Below are positions 18,819 to 26,882 of a stretch of DNA of 64,000 nucleotides, piece by piece; positions within the stretch are counted from its first letter, which is position 1; every line of letters starts with the position of its first letter. A program made the position numbers and the translations under genes. The stretch is from Rhizobium sp. BK376 (GTDB lineage: Bacteria > Pseudomonadota > Alphaproteobacteria > Rhizobiales > Rhizobiaceae). The notes below the pieces were generated by a model, which made no database searches, was not told the origin of the DNA, and saw nothing but the letters and a program-made list of their open reading frames with translations. The stretch covers positions 372,001 to 436,000 of the forward strand of contig NZ_SLZG01000001.1 of assembly GCF_004341625.1 (NCBI RefSeq). Reading direction: 5' to 3'.

Positions 18819-19892
18819 ATGAGCCAGTCTGGGAAAAACGGCCTGACCTATAGCGACGCGGGCGTGGATATCGATGCCGGCAATCTGCTGGTGGAGAAGA
18901 TCAAGCCTGCCGTGCGCTCGACGCGCCGTCCCGGCGCCGATGGCGAGATCGGCGGGTTTGGCGGGTTGTTCGACCTCAAGGCTGCAGGCTTTACCGATCC
19001 TGTGCTGGTCGCCGCCAATGACGGCGTCGGCACCAAGCTCAAGATCGCCATCGACGCGGATTATCACGACACTGTCGGCATCGACCTTGTCGCCATGTGC
19101 GTCAACGATCTCGTCGTCCAGGGCGCCGAGCCGCTGTTCTTCCTCGACTATTTCGCGACCGGCAAGCTCGACCCTGATCAGGGCGCTGCAATCGTGTCCG
19201 GTATCGCCGCCGGCTGCCGCGAGGCAGGCTGCGCGCTGATCGGCGGCGAGACGGCCGAGATGCCCGGCATGTATTCGGATGGCGACTACGATCTCGCCGG
19301 CTTCGCGGTCGGTGCGGCAGAACGCGGCCAGTTGCTGCCGTCGGGCGATATCGCGGAAGGCGACGTCATTCTCGGCCTCTCCTCCTCGGGCGTTCATTCC
19401 AACGGCTTTTCGCTGGTGCGCAAGATCGTCGCCGTCTCTGCCCTTGCCTGGGACGCGCCTGCGCCCTTCGCCGAAGGCAAGACGCTCGGCGAAGCGTTGC
19501 TGACGCCGACCCGCATCTATGTGAAGCCGCTTCTCAAGGCGATCCGCGAGACCAAGGCGCTGAAGGCGCTCGCCCACATCACCGGCGGCGGTTTTCCGGA
19601 GAACATTCCGCGCGTGCTGCCGAAGCATCTGGCTGCCGAGATCGATCTGGCCGCAGTCAAGGTTCCCCCCGTCTTCTCATGGCTTGCCAAGATCGGCGGC
19701 GTCGAGGCGAAGGAAATGCTGCGCACTTTCAATTGCGGCATCGGCATGATCGTCGTCGTCGCTGCCGAGAACGTGGCTGCCGTCTCCTCGGCTCTGGAAG
19801 CGGAGGGCGAAACCGTGGTGACGCTCGGCCGCATGGTTGCCCGGTCCGAAGGCGCTGCGGGCACGATCTACAAGGGTACGCTCGCACTATGA
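18819..19892 (+). CDS. purM: Phosphoribosylformylglycinamidine cyclo-ligase (AIR synthetase)
   Basis: 357 residues, step 5 of de novo purine synthesis, forming AIR from FGAM with ATP. Typical sequences are seen: [13 protein letters not shown] at the N-terminus, the Gly-rich ATP-site segment [30 protein letters not shown], and [16 protein letters not shown] near the C-terminus. The stop overlaps the purN start (ATGA), so the two are translated from one message. The gene order purM-purN is common in alphaproteobacteria. Confidence 0.97.
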   Translation: MSQSGKNGLTYSDAGVDIDAGNLLVEKIKPAVRSTRRPGADGEIGGFGGLFDLKAAGFTDPVLVAANDGVGTKLKIAIDADYHDTVGIDLVAMCVNDLVVQGAEPLFFLDYFATGKLDPDQGAAIVSGIAAGCREAGCALIGGETAEMPGMYSDGDYDLAGFAVGAAERGQLLPSGDIAEGDVILGLSSSGVHSNGFSLVRKIVAVSALAWDAPAPFAEGKTLGEALLTPTRIYVKPLLKAIRETKALKALAHITGGGFPENIPRVLPKHLAAEIDLAAVKVPPVFSWLAKIGGVEAKEMLRTFNCGIGMIVVVAAENVAAVSSALEAEGETVVTLGRMVARSEGAAGTIYKGTLAL

Positions 19893-20575
19893 GCGGTTCC
19901 GGCGTCAACGGTGCGCGCAAACGCGTCGTCGTCTTCATTTCGGGCGGCGGCTCCAACATGCTGGCGCTCGTCAAGGCGGCGCAGGCGGGTGACTATCCGG
20001 CCGAGATCGTCGGGGTCATTTCCGACAAGGCGGATGCGGGCGGGCTTGCAAAGGCAGAAGCGCAGGGCATCAGGACCTTTGCTTTCGTGCGCAAGGATTT
20101 CGCCAGCAAGGATGCGCATGAGGCGGCGATATTCGCCTGCCTCGATGAATTGCAGCCGGATATCCTTTGCCTTGCCGGGTATATGCGTCTTCTGACCGGC
20201 GAGTTCATCCGCCGCTATGAGGGCCGGATCATCAATATCCACCCTTCCCTGCTACCGCTCTTTCCCGGCCTGCACACGCATCAGCGCGCCATCGACGCCG
20301 GAATGCGGATCGCCGGTTGCACGGTTCATTTCGTGACCGAAGGCATGGATGAAGGCCCGGTTATCGGCCAGGCGGCTGTGCCTGTCCTGTCGGGCGACAG
20401 CGCGGAGGCGCTGGCAGGACGCGTGCTGACCGTTGAGCACCAGCTCTATCCGCAGGCGCTGCGCCTGTTGGCGGAGGGCAAGGTGCGGATGGAAGGTGGC
20501 AAGGCGGTGAGCGACGGTACGGGCGCCGGCTCGGCCTCAACGCAGCAGGTTATTTCGCTGCCGGTTAGTGACTAA
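19889..20575 (+). CDS. purN: Phosphoribosylglycinamide formyltransferase
   Basis: 228 residues, transfers the formyl group from 10-formyl-THF to GAR. Active-site elements: the phosphate-binding loop [14 protein letters not shown], the catalytic [12 protein letters not shown] (Asn and His), and [16 protein letters not shown] with the catalytic Asp. The true start is the ATG at 19889 that overlaps the purM stop by four bases; the frame is open further upstream only because it runs through purM. The last 20 residues are Gly/Ser-rich and variable. Confidence 0.96.
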   Translation: MSGSGVNGARKRVVVFISGGGSNMLALVKAAQAGDYPAEIVGVISDKADAGGLAKAEAQGIRTFAFVRKDFASKDAHEAAIFACLDELQPDILCLAGYMRLLTGEFIRRYEGRIINIHPSLLPLFPGLHTHQRAIDAGMRIAGCTVHFVTEGMDEGPVIGQAAVPVLSGDSAEALAGRVLTVEHQLYPQALRLLAEGKVRMEGGKAVSDGTGAGSASTQQVISLPVSD

Positions 20576-20615
20576 GCTGTTGGCTTAGAATGGATGACTT
20601 CGGGGCTATGTCGTG

Positions 20616-20777
20616 AGAACCCCTCATCCGCCCTTCGGGCACCTTCTCCCCAAGGGGAGAAGACACTTGCGGCCTCAACATCGATCACATTGAACGTTTT
20701 TTTGGTAGAGGTGCCGGCAGTGCGGCATATATCTTCTCCCCTTGGGGAGAAGTCCCCGGCAGGGGATGAGGGGTTCC
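20616..20777. repeat. RIME-like palindromic intergenic element
   Basis: Two inverted arms, 20616-20661 and 20731-20777, share CCCTCATCC...CTTCTCCCC and its complement. Each arm also holds its own 9-bp hairpin (CTTCTCCCC / GGGGAGAAG, loop of two bases). The roughly 70-base centre is AT-richer. The layout, two large palindromes in an intergenic gap, matches the RIME class of rhizobial repeats as I know it. It lies between purN and the convergent phnM and might act as a transcription barrier for both. Confidence 0.78.
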
Positions 20778-20817
20778 AATAGCCAACCCCGTCACCAACA
20801 CCCGCCTCAAGCAACCA

Positions 20818-21990
20818 TCAAGCAGCCGCCAGAGCCCGTAGCGGATGCAGCGTACCGTCGCTGTAAATCACACGGCCACTACGGAAGGTGGCGCGAATGC
20901 GATGGACGGCGCCGTGCTCGATTGCCACGAGATCGGCTTTCTGGCCGATGGCGATTTCGCCGCGGTCGGTCCAGCCGGCGGCGCGAGCGGCATTCTTGGT
21001 TGCCATGGCCACGGCGGCGGCGAGGCCGCCCTTGGCGACTTCGGCAAGCTTGAAAATGGCGGGGACGAAGGCTGCCGGGTGATAATCGGCAGCGATGATG
21101 CCGAGAACGCCGGCGCTGGCAGCATCCTGTGCGCTCAAATTGCCGGACATGGATTTGCCGCGTAGCGCATTCGGCGCGCCCATCAGTGTCCAGAGACCGC
21201 GACGGCAGGCTTCCTCGGCAGCGTCCATGCTCACGGGGAATTCGCTGATGGTCACGTTGAAGTCGTGCATTTCCGCGACCTTCGCGGCGCTATCGTCATC
21301 ATGCGAGGCCAGCGACAGCTTGTGCTTCAGCGACAGCGCGACGATCTCGCGGAGCTTGGCTTCGATCTCGGGATTGCTGCGCAGCGCGATGCGCTTGGCG
21401 AGGATTTCCTCGGCCTGCGCGCGCGAGATGGAACGGCGCTCGGACATGCTGAGCAGATAGGCCTCGATATTGTTGTACTGCCCCTGCCCCGGCGTGTGGT
21501 CGGTCAGCGAGACCATGTCGACTTGGCCGGCATCGATCAGTCGCTCCAGCGTGGGTGCAGCACCGACATTGGTGATCTCGTAGCGGGCGTGGACGCGGTG
21601 GTCGATCAGCAGCTGGCCGTGCAGGCGCTTGATGCCCTCGATGACGGCGGAAGTCGTTTCCAGCGAGCGGACATGGCCGTAGACGCTTTCGGTCGCGAAG
21701 GAGACGGCGGCGAAGGCGGTCGTGACGCCCGATGCGGCGAGCTTCTTGTCCAGCTCGTGGATGCCGAAATCGATTGGCATCGTCGCATTCGGCCTCGGCG
21801 CGATTTCGCGCTCGATCATATCGCCATGCAGATCGACAAAACCCGGCATCAGAAAGCGGTTGCCGCCCTCGAAGGTCGCCGATGCGACCGGCTCAGACCT
21901 GATCTCGGCAATGACGCCGTCCTCGACCCGCACGGATCCGTTTTCGATCACCTCATCGGGCAGGACGAGGGTAAAATTGCTGAGCCACAT
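20818..21990 (-). CDS. phnM: Alpha-D-ribose 1-methylphosphonate 5-triphosphate diphosphatase
   Basis: 390 residues, amidohydrolase-fold enzyme of the C-P lyase pathway that releases diphosphate from the ribose-triphosphate intermediate. Metal-site sequence GFVDLHGDMIEREIAPRPNA is visible near residue 55, and SLTDHTPGQGQYNN and IAADYHPAAF later. The ATG at 21990 has AGGAG seven bases upstream and gives MWLSNFTLVLPDEV, the normal N-terminus; seven more upstream codons are open but not needed. Only phnF accompanies it: the core phnGHIJKL genes are not in the window. Confidence 0.92.
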   Translation of the reverse strand: MWLSNFTLVLPDEVIENGSVRVEDGVIAEIRSEPVASATFEGGNRFLMPGFVDLHGDMIEREIAPRPNATMPIDFGIHELDKKLAASGVTTAFAAVSFATESVYGHVRSLETTSAVIEGIKRLHGQLLIDHRVHARYEITNVGAAPTLERLIDAGQVDMVSLTDHTPGQGQYNNIEAYLLSMSERRSISRAQAEEILAKRIALRSNPEIEAKLREIVALSLKHKLSLASHDDDSAAKVAEMHDFNVTISEFPVSMDAAEEACRRGLWTLMGAPNALRGKSMSGNLSAQDAASAGVLGIIAADYHPAAFVPAIFKLAEVAKGGLAAAVAMATKNAARAAGWTDRGEIAIGQKADLVAIEHGAVHRIRATFRSGRVIYSDGTLHPLRALAAA

Positions 21991-22069
21991 CGATTTTCTC
22001 CTGAAATCCATAGGGTCGCACTATGCGACAAAGAGTTGAATGCGTTGAGACAACAACAGGAAATCCGCG

Positions 22070-22825
22070 CTATCCAGCATCGGCTGCCGTCATGTCGCCG
22101 ATCTCCAGGCTGTTGTCTATGGTGAACTGAATGCGGTCTCCCGGCCACATGGCCTCGCTATAGGCGATCGGCACGCCGTTCAGATCGGCGTCGACCTTGC
22201 GGGTGACGAGGACCGGCTGGCGCGGTGGCAGGCGAAGGACGCGTGCGGTCTCTGCCGTCGGCATAGAGGTCGAGATGGCAGTCTTCAGCCTGATATAATC
22301 ATGCACGCCATAGGTCTTGTAGATTTCCGTCAGGCGCTGCCGGCTGCGGCGGGCCTTGTCGATATCGGGAAAGCGATCGACAGGATGGTAGCTGACCGAC
22401 ATGTTGATCGGCACATCATCGGCGAAAGCGTAACGAACGATCATGTAAACCGGCGCGCCCGTCTCGATATGCAATGCCGCGGCGACGTTCTGCGGCGCAG
22501 GGACCATTTCTTCCCTCACCGGCTGGTCGGACGAGACGCGCCCCAGTTCAGCCAGATTGTTCGAGGCGCGCGTGCGCAGGGAAATGCGGTAGTCAAGCAC
22601 GCCTGTACGCTGGACAAAGCTGCCCTTGCCGTGTTCGGTGCGGATCAAGCCTTGATGCGCGAGTTCCGCCAGCGCGCGACGCAGGCTGTGCCGACCGCCG
22701 CCGAAGCGTTCGATGAGCTTCGGCTCGCTCGGCAAGCGACTGCCATCGGGAAACGCGCCCGCTTCGATCCCCTCGCGGAGGCCGTTGTACAGTTCCTGCC
22801 ATTCCACAACGGCGTTGCGTGCCAC
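22070..22825 (-). CDS. phnF: Phosphonate-utilisation regulator PhnF (GntR/HutC family)
   Basis: 251 residues. N-terminal winged helix-turn-helix (about 1-70, with LPSEPKLIERFGGGRHSLRRAL and HGKGSFV), then a UTRA effector domain (about 90-245) that in this family binds small phosphorylated or carboxylated ligands. I place the start at GTG 22825 (MARNAVVEWQELYNGL); a TTG two codons upstream is the other choice and neither has a strong binding site. It is followed on the same strand by phnM 79 bases later and probably controls it. Its 5' end and upstream region are duplicated at 24838-24916, on the far side of the sulfatase gene. Confidence 0.87.
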   Translation of the reverse strand: MARNAVVEWQELYNGLREGIEAGAFPDGSRLPSEPKLIERFGGGRHSLRRALAELAHQGLIRTEHGKGSFVQRTGVLDYRISLRTRASNNLAELGRVSSDQPVREEMVPAPQNVAAALHIETGAPVYMIVRYAFADDVPINMSVSYHPVDRFPDIDKARRSRQRLTEIYKTYGVHDYIRLKTAISTSMPTAETARVLRLPPRQPVLVTRKVDADLNGVPIAYSEAMWPGDRIQFTIDNSLEIGDMTAADAG

Positions 22826-22873
22826 GGACAACTCATTCGAATGTCTTTATCGATGGTCCGGACGAGTAGACCG
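22797..22873. repeat. Direct repeat copy A (phnF 5' end and upstream region)
   Basis: The core 22829-22873 matches 24872-24916 in 40 of 45 positions by eye, with no gaps. To the left, similarity continues weakly through the first codons of phnF with small indels. It brackets the arylsulfatase gene together with copy B. Confidence 0.8.
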
Positions 22874-23064
22874 GATTCGTGACAGAAGAATGAAGGCTTC
22901 GCGGATTTTCGTGCTCCGGCCGGCACCGAATGCTCGGCGTAACGTATCGAATGTTGCATTTACCGTAACGTACTTACGCGATGTCCAAGGCCGATGCAGT
23001 CTTTCCCAGCAAAATGGCGATCCTGTCCCCGGCAGCGCCAAACCTCTGCAAAAAGGAGAGCAAG

Positions 23065-23103
23065 ATGTTGGACAACCGGAAGAATATCAGGAGGATGCCA
23101 TGA
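23065..23103 (+). CDS. 12-codon leader ORF coupled to the arylsulfatase gene
   Basis: ATG at 23065 is preceded by AAAGGAGAGCAAG, a strong ribosome-binding site. The frame encodes MLDNRKNIRRMP and its TGA overlaps the sulfatase ATG in the form ATGA. The sulfatase's own AGGAGG lies inside the leader's Arg-Arg codons. The arrangement suggests translational coupling or a small regulatory peptide; there is no run of one amino acid as in classical attenuators. It could also be an accident of a strong second binding site. Confidence 0.5.
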   Translation: MLDNRKNIRRMP

Positions 23104-24764
23104 AGATCACATTCTCCAGAAGTTTGCGAGCAGCGACGGCGGCCGTCGCAATGAGTTTGACCTCTGTGGGCATCGCTCCCCTGGCATCCTATGCCCAGCA
23201 GGCGGCACCCGCCTCCCCGACACCTGCTCCGGCTGACACCGCCCCTGAGCAAACCGAGAAAACCGATAGCTCGAAGCCCAACATCCTTGTCATCTTTGGC
23301 GACGATATCGGCCAGACGAACATCAGCGCCTATTCCTTCGGTGTCATGGGTTACCGGACGCCGAACATCGACCGCATCGCCAAGGAAGGGTTGATGTTCA
23401 CCGACTACTATGCGGAAAACAGTTGCACGGCTGGCCGCTCGACCTTCATCAGCGGCCAGGTCTGCCTGCGCACCGGCCTTTGCAAGGTGGGGATCCCCGG
23501 CGCGACAGTCGGCCTGCAGCCGCGCGACATCACTATCGCCCAGGCGTTGAAGCCACTCGGCTATGCCACAGGCCAATTCGGCAAGAACCATCTCGGCGAC
23601 CGCGACGAATTCCTGCCGACCAAGCATGGCTTCGACGAATTCTTCGGCAACCTCTACCATCTGAATGCGGAGGAAGAGCCGGAGCGGCCCTACTATCCGA
23701 AGGACGATCAGGAGTTCGTCAGGACGAACTCGCCACGCGGCGTCATCCACTCCTATGCCGACGGCCGGGTGGAAGACACCGGCGCGCTGAACACGAAGCG
23801 CATGGAGACCATCGACGACGAGACGACGGCAGCCGCGATCGATTTCATGGGGCGGCAGGTCAAGCAGGGCAAGCCGTTCTTCACCTGGATGAACACCACG
23901 CGCATGCACGTTTTCACCCATGTTCGGCCTTCGATGCAGGGCCAGAGCGGCATGCCGGGCAATGAGTATGCCGATGGCATGATCGAGCATGACGGCGACG
24001 TCGGCAAATTGCTCAAGGCACTCGACGACCTCAAGATCGCCGACAACACGATCGTCGTCTACACGACGGACAACGGCCCGAACCAATGGTCATGGCCGGA
24101 TGCCGCCACCACAGCATTCAGAAGCGAAAAGGACACCAATTGGGAGGGTGCCTTCCGCGTTCCCGCGCTGGTCCGCTGGCCCGGACACATCAAGGCCGGC
24201 GAGGTTTCCAACGAGATGATGTCGGGCCTTGACTGGTTCCCGACGCTTGTCGCAGCCGGTGGCGATCCGAACATCAAGGACGAACTGCTGAAGGGAACGA
24301 GCATCGGCGGAAACCAGTTCAAGGTTCACCTCGACGGCTATAATCAGCTTCCCTATCTCACCGGCAAGGAACCCAAATCGGCACGTCAGGACTTCTATTA
24401 CTTCGACGATGACGGGCAGATGGTGGCCTATCGCTACAACAATTGGAAAATCGTCTTTTGCGAGCAACGCCAGCCGGGCGGCTTCCAGGTCTGGGCCGAC
24501 CCGTTCGTCTGCCTGCGCGCGCCGAAGGTCTTCAATCTGCGCATGGATCCTTACGAGCGCGCAGATATCGTCTCCGACCAGTATTATGACTGGCTGGCGA
24601 AGAACGCCTATCTCATCCAATACGGCGTCTGGCGCGTGGCGCCCTTCCTGCAGACCTTCCGCGACTATCCACCGAGCCAGCGTCCGGCGAGCTTCAGCAT
24701 CGATCAGATGATCGATAGCCTGATGTCCTCCTTGGAGCATGGCCCGGCATCGGCTGGACAATAG
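23100..24764 (+). CDS. Arylsulfatase, periplasmic
   Basis: 554 residues with a signal peptide (cleavage near SYAQQA, residue 33) and a Pro/Ala-rich linker. The sulfatase fold begins at about 60 with the metal aspartates in VIFGDDIGQTN. The formylglycine site is C109 in CTAGRSTFISGQ, a C-x-A-x-R variant of the usual C-x-P-x-R. Later metal and substrate residues are seen in VVYTTDNGPNQWSW and the Lys of TNWEGAFRVP. It hydrolyses sulfate esters, with the precise substrate unknown; maturation needs a formylglycine-generating enzyme not encoded here. The ATG at 23100 is set by AGGAGG and by overlap with the leader ORF. The gene lies between two direct repeats, which suggests insertion. Confidence 0.9.
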   Translation: MKITFSRSLRAATAAVAMSLTSVGIAPLASYAQQAAPASPTPAPADTAPEQTEKTDSSKPNILVIFGDDIGQTNISAYSFGVMGYRTPNIDRIAKEGLMFTDYYAENSCTAGRSTFISGQVCLRTGLCKVGIPGATVGLQPRDITIAQALKPLGYATGQFGKNHLGDRDEFLPTKHGFDEFFGNLYHLNAEEEPERPYYPKDDQEFVRTNSPRGVIHSYADGRVEDTGALNTKRMETIDDETTAAAIDFMGRQVKQGKPFFTWMNTTRMHVFTHVRPSMQGQSGMPGNEYADGMIEHDGDVGKLLKALDDLKIADNTIVVYTTDNGPNQWSWPDAATTAFRSEKDTNWEGAFRVPALVRWPGHIKAGEVSNEMMSGLDWFPTLVAAGGDPNIKDELLKGTSIGGNQFKVHLDGYNQLPYLTGKEPKSARQDFYYFDDDGQMVAYRYNNWKIVFCEQRQPGGFQVWADPFVCLRAPKVFNLRMDPYERADIVSDQYYDWLAKNAYLIQYGVWRVAPFLQTFRDYPPSQRPASFSIDQMIDSLMSSLEHGPASAGQ

Positions 24765-24771
24765 ACGAAAT

Positions 24772-24805
24772 CGAACGGGCGCGGTCGATGAGCCGCGCCC
24801 GTTCG
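24772..24805 (+). terminator. Strong hairpin after the arylsulfatase gene
   Basis: Perfect 13-bp stem (24772-24784 with 24793-24805, 8-nt loop), 7 bases after the sulfatase stop. It lacks a T tract, so it is a likely but not classical terminator. Confidence 0.6.
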
Positions 24806-24837
24806 GCAACCGGCTGCCATTGGGCGGCACGCCCATA

Positions 24838-24916
24838 TTGCTGCACTCAACGGCAACGTCACGTGGCACAACAACTCATTCGAATATCTTTATCGATGGC
24901 TCGGGCGAATAGACCG
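24838..24916. repeat. Direct repeat copy B (degraded phnF 5' region)
   Basis: Same orientation as copy A at 22797-22873. The core 24872-24916 is about 89 percent identical to it; the left part still resembles the complement of the phnF start (GTGCCACG against GTGGCACG) but is broken by indels. No phnF coding sequence continues from it. Confidence 0.78.
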
Positions 24917-24955
24917 ACTTTTGGACAAGGAAAGAAGAACCGACGGCATCAAGTT

Positions 24956-25813
24956 TCAGAAATGAACGACCAGGCCCAGGATTGGGCCGTGCTCGACGAT
25001 ATCGTTCGTAAGGCTTCCATTCGAATAGTTGACGCCAAGCGCCCTGTAGCCGGCGACGGCGGAAATCGACTGCTTGAACTTGTAGCCGAGGCCCGCCATC
25101 ACATCCCAGTCGAGATCGGCTCCGCCAGCGCCGATGAGGCCCCAGCCCGTCACGTAGAATTGAGGCGTAATCGAGTAAACGCCTTTAAATCCTGCCAGAC
25201 CATCGACCCATGTCGCATCGTCGCGTGCCGAACGTCCACCTAGCGGCCCTCCGCTGAATGATATCGTTGTTTCCGTCCACCAGAGCTTTGCGCCACCGAC
25301 GACGTCCAGGCGGCTCTCTTCGTCGCCTAGGACCGTATAGCCCGCTCCCATAAAGCCCGTGAAGGTTTCCTGCTTGAGGTCCACCGAGTCCGCGAGTACG
25401 CCTCGCGGCGTCGCAGAATCGGTTGTTATTCGTGAATAGATTATGTCCGTGACAACGCTGAATTTCCCATATCTGGCTTCGCCAGCCCCCATGAAGCCGA
25501 AATCGAGATCCTTCAGAATGTCTCCGAAGTTCTCGTCAATATGGACCTCCGGGAGCCCGAAGACGCCGGTGTCGCCATTGATCCCGGCAGCCCAGAAATA
25601 GGGCGCGAAGGAGAAGGTCCAGCGATCCGGCTGCTGTTGCTCGGCAGGTTGGGGTGCAGTGACCGGAAGAAGATCGGCGGCGTCTGCCGGTATGGTCGCC
25701 ATGAGCGTGGCGCTGATCGGAAGTAGACCGTAGACGATCCAGCCGAGCAAAAACCTCGTAGAACGGCCGCCCAGTTGATGGCTTGCTTGCCTTCCGAAGT
25801 CGCCCTCTTTCAT
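24956..25813 (-). CDS. Outer-membrane beta-barrel protein, function unknown
   Basis: 285 residues. The N-terminus has a long signal-like region (hydrophobic 20-45, ending ADAADLLPV), then a Pro/Gln-rich linker and a run of alternating strands (FSFAPYFWAAGINGD, GKFSVVTDIIYSRI, FTGFMGAGYTVLG, FYVTGWGLIGAGGADLDWD). The last residue is Phe after GLVVH, the usual signal for barrel insertion. I do not recognise a specific family beyond outer-membrane barrel. A GGGGAG site precedes the ATG. It converges on the sulfatase gene and stands alone. Confidence 0.75.
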   Translation of the reverse strand: MKEGDFGRQASHQLGGRSTRFLLGWIVYGLLPISATLMATIPADAADLLPVTAPQPAEQQQPDRWTFSFAPYFWAAGINGDTGVFGLPEVHIDENFGDILKDLDFGFMGAGEARYGKFSVVTDIIYSRITTDSATPRGVLADSVDLKQETFTGFMGAGYTVLGDEESRLDVVGGAKLWWTETTISFSGGPLGGRSARDDATWVDGLAGFKGVYSITPQFYVTGWGLIGAGGADLDWDVMAGLGYKFKQSISAVAGYRALGVNYSNGSLTNDIVEHGPILGLVVHF

Positions 25814-25966
25814 CGCACGCTCCCCTCAGACGCAGTACGCGATTAAGTGTGCGGTAATGGTTACACGACGGAAAGTTGAATGTCGATTGTGTATATTAGT
25901 GAAACAAATCAACGTCACCGATAGTGTTAAATCCGCAACGGGCCAATAGCGGAGGGTCGTTCTGCC

Positions 25967-26656
25967 TCAATTATATTTGTATACACGGCCCATTCTGCTG
26001 GCCATCATGTATAGTTCCTCCATCCGGCCAAAGCCTGCGCTGTTTCCCAATGCAGCCCAATCCGCCTTGCTCTCGGGATAATCAGCGGCCCTGATATGGG
26101 TATCGACGGCTGCAAATTCCTCGTCGGTGAGCGCGCTCCATTCCGTGCGGATCGCCGTGAATCGATCGAGCCATGCCGCCCGATCCTCGTCTTCGAGCAG
26201 CGTCGGCTCCCAGATGAGGAACAGACCGTTGCGGGGCAATATCGCGCGGATACGCTGCATGAACGGAAGCTTTTCAGCCGATGGCAGGTGGTGAAGAGAC
26301 ATGCCGACCCACACGACATCGACGGGTTCAGACCACTGACCGATGGCGTCGGCGAAGTTCTGGCAGCGTAACTCCACCGGGCACGAAAGCATCGCGAGCG
26401 CCTGTTTGGCGACGTCAAGAGATTGGGTGGAAATGTCGATGCCGATGTAGCGTCCGATATCCGTGCCGATCAGGGCAGCCGCAGACGAGGACGCCGTTCC
26501 ACACGCCACATCCAGAAACCTGAAATGCTTCGGTGCCTCCCTGACCAGAATCTCGTGAAGCTTCCCATAGACCTCCCGGTGAAACATCAGATTTTCACGG
26601 ACGATCTTCTGATAAATGGCGAGTCCTGCGGCAAACAGTTCCTGATCAGTCGACAT
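25967..26656 (-). CDS. Class I SAM-dependent methyltransferase
   Basis: 229 residues from ATG 26656 (a GTG four codons upstream is possible). The Rossmann motif I is FLDVACGTASSSAA (about 47-60), the acidic end of strand 2 is YIGIDIS, and motif IV lies in VDVVWVGMSLHHLPS. The rest is helical. It methylates a small molecule or macromolecule that the sequence does not reveal. It is divergent from the nickel transporter gene across 226 bases. Confidence 0.8.
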   Translation of the reverse strand: MSTDQELFAAGLAIYQKIVRENLMFHREVYGKLHEILVREAPKHFRFLDVACGTASSSAAALIGTDIGRYIGIDISTQSLDVAKQALAMLSCPVELRCQNFADAIGQWSEPVDVVWVGMSLHHLPSAEKLPFMQRIRAILPRNGLFLIWEPTLLEDEDRAAWLDRFTAIRTEWSALTDEEFAAVDTHIRAADYPESKADWAALGNSAGFGRMEELYMMASRMGRVYKYN

Positions 26657-26829
26657 ATGCGCCCCCACGCTTTGTGACTTTGCCGTTGGGGATCATATCC
26701 CAGATCTGTCGATGTGACACCAAGGTTGCATTAGTCTTTTTGCATATAAATGCAATGCCGTCTCGGACCGACCACGTTTGGCGATCGGCAGCCGTCGAGC
26801 AATTGCCTTCCATACGTCGTTTGCCGGTG

Positions 26830-26867
26830 GTGCAGTAATCACTTTTGTGGAAAAGTGATTACTGCAC
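26830..26867. promoter_or_regulatory. Perfect 17-bp palindrome upstream of the nickel/cobalt permease
   Basis: Arms 26830-26846 and 26851-26867 are exact complements around a GTGG loop; the right arm ends 15 bases before the permease ATG and five bases before its AGAGG site. It may be an operator for a metal-sensing repressor or an RNA hairpin acting on translation. It does not look like the E. coli NikR site as I recall it, and there is no T tract for termination. Confidence 0.65.
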
Positions 26868-26882
26868 GTTCAGAGGAAAAGC

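Noticed and set aside
20572..20814. Small ORFs in the purN-phnM gap
   Set aside because: They translate the palindromic repeat itself.
22832..23064. Possible Pho box upstream of phnF
   Set aside because: Only one CTGTCAC half-site is present, without the second copy expected at 11 bases.
26657..26829. Possible cobalamin riboswitch or Fur/Mur-type box upstream of the NiCoT gene
   Set aside because: I do not see the B12-box sequence. A TTGCAT...ATGCAA dyad near 26739-26755 is too short to support a call.
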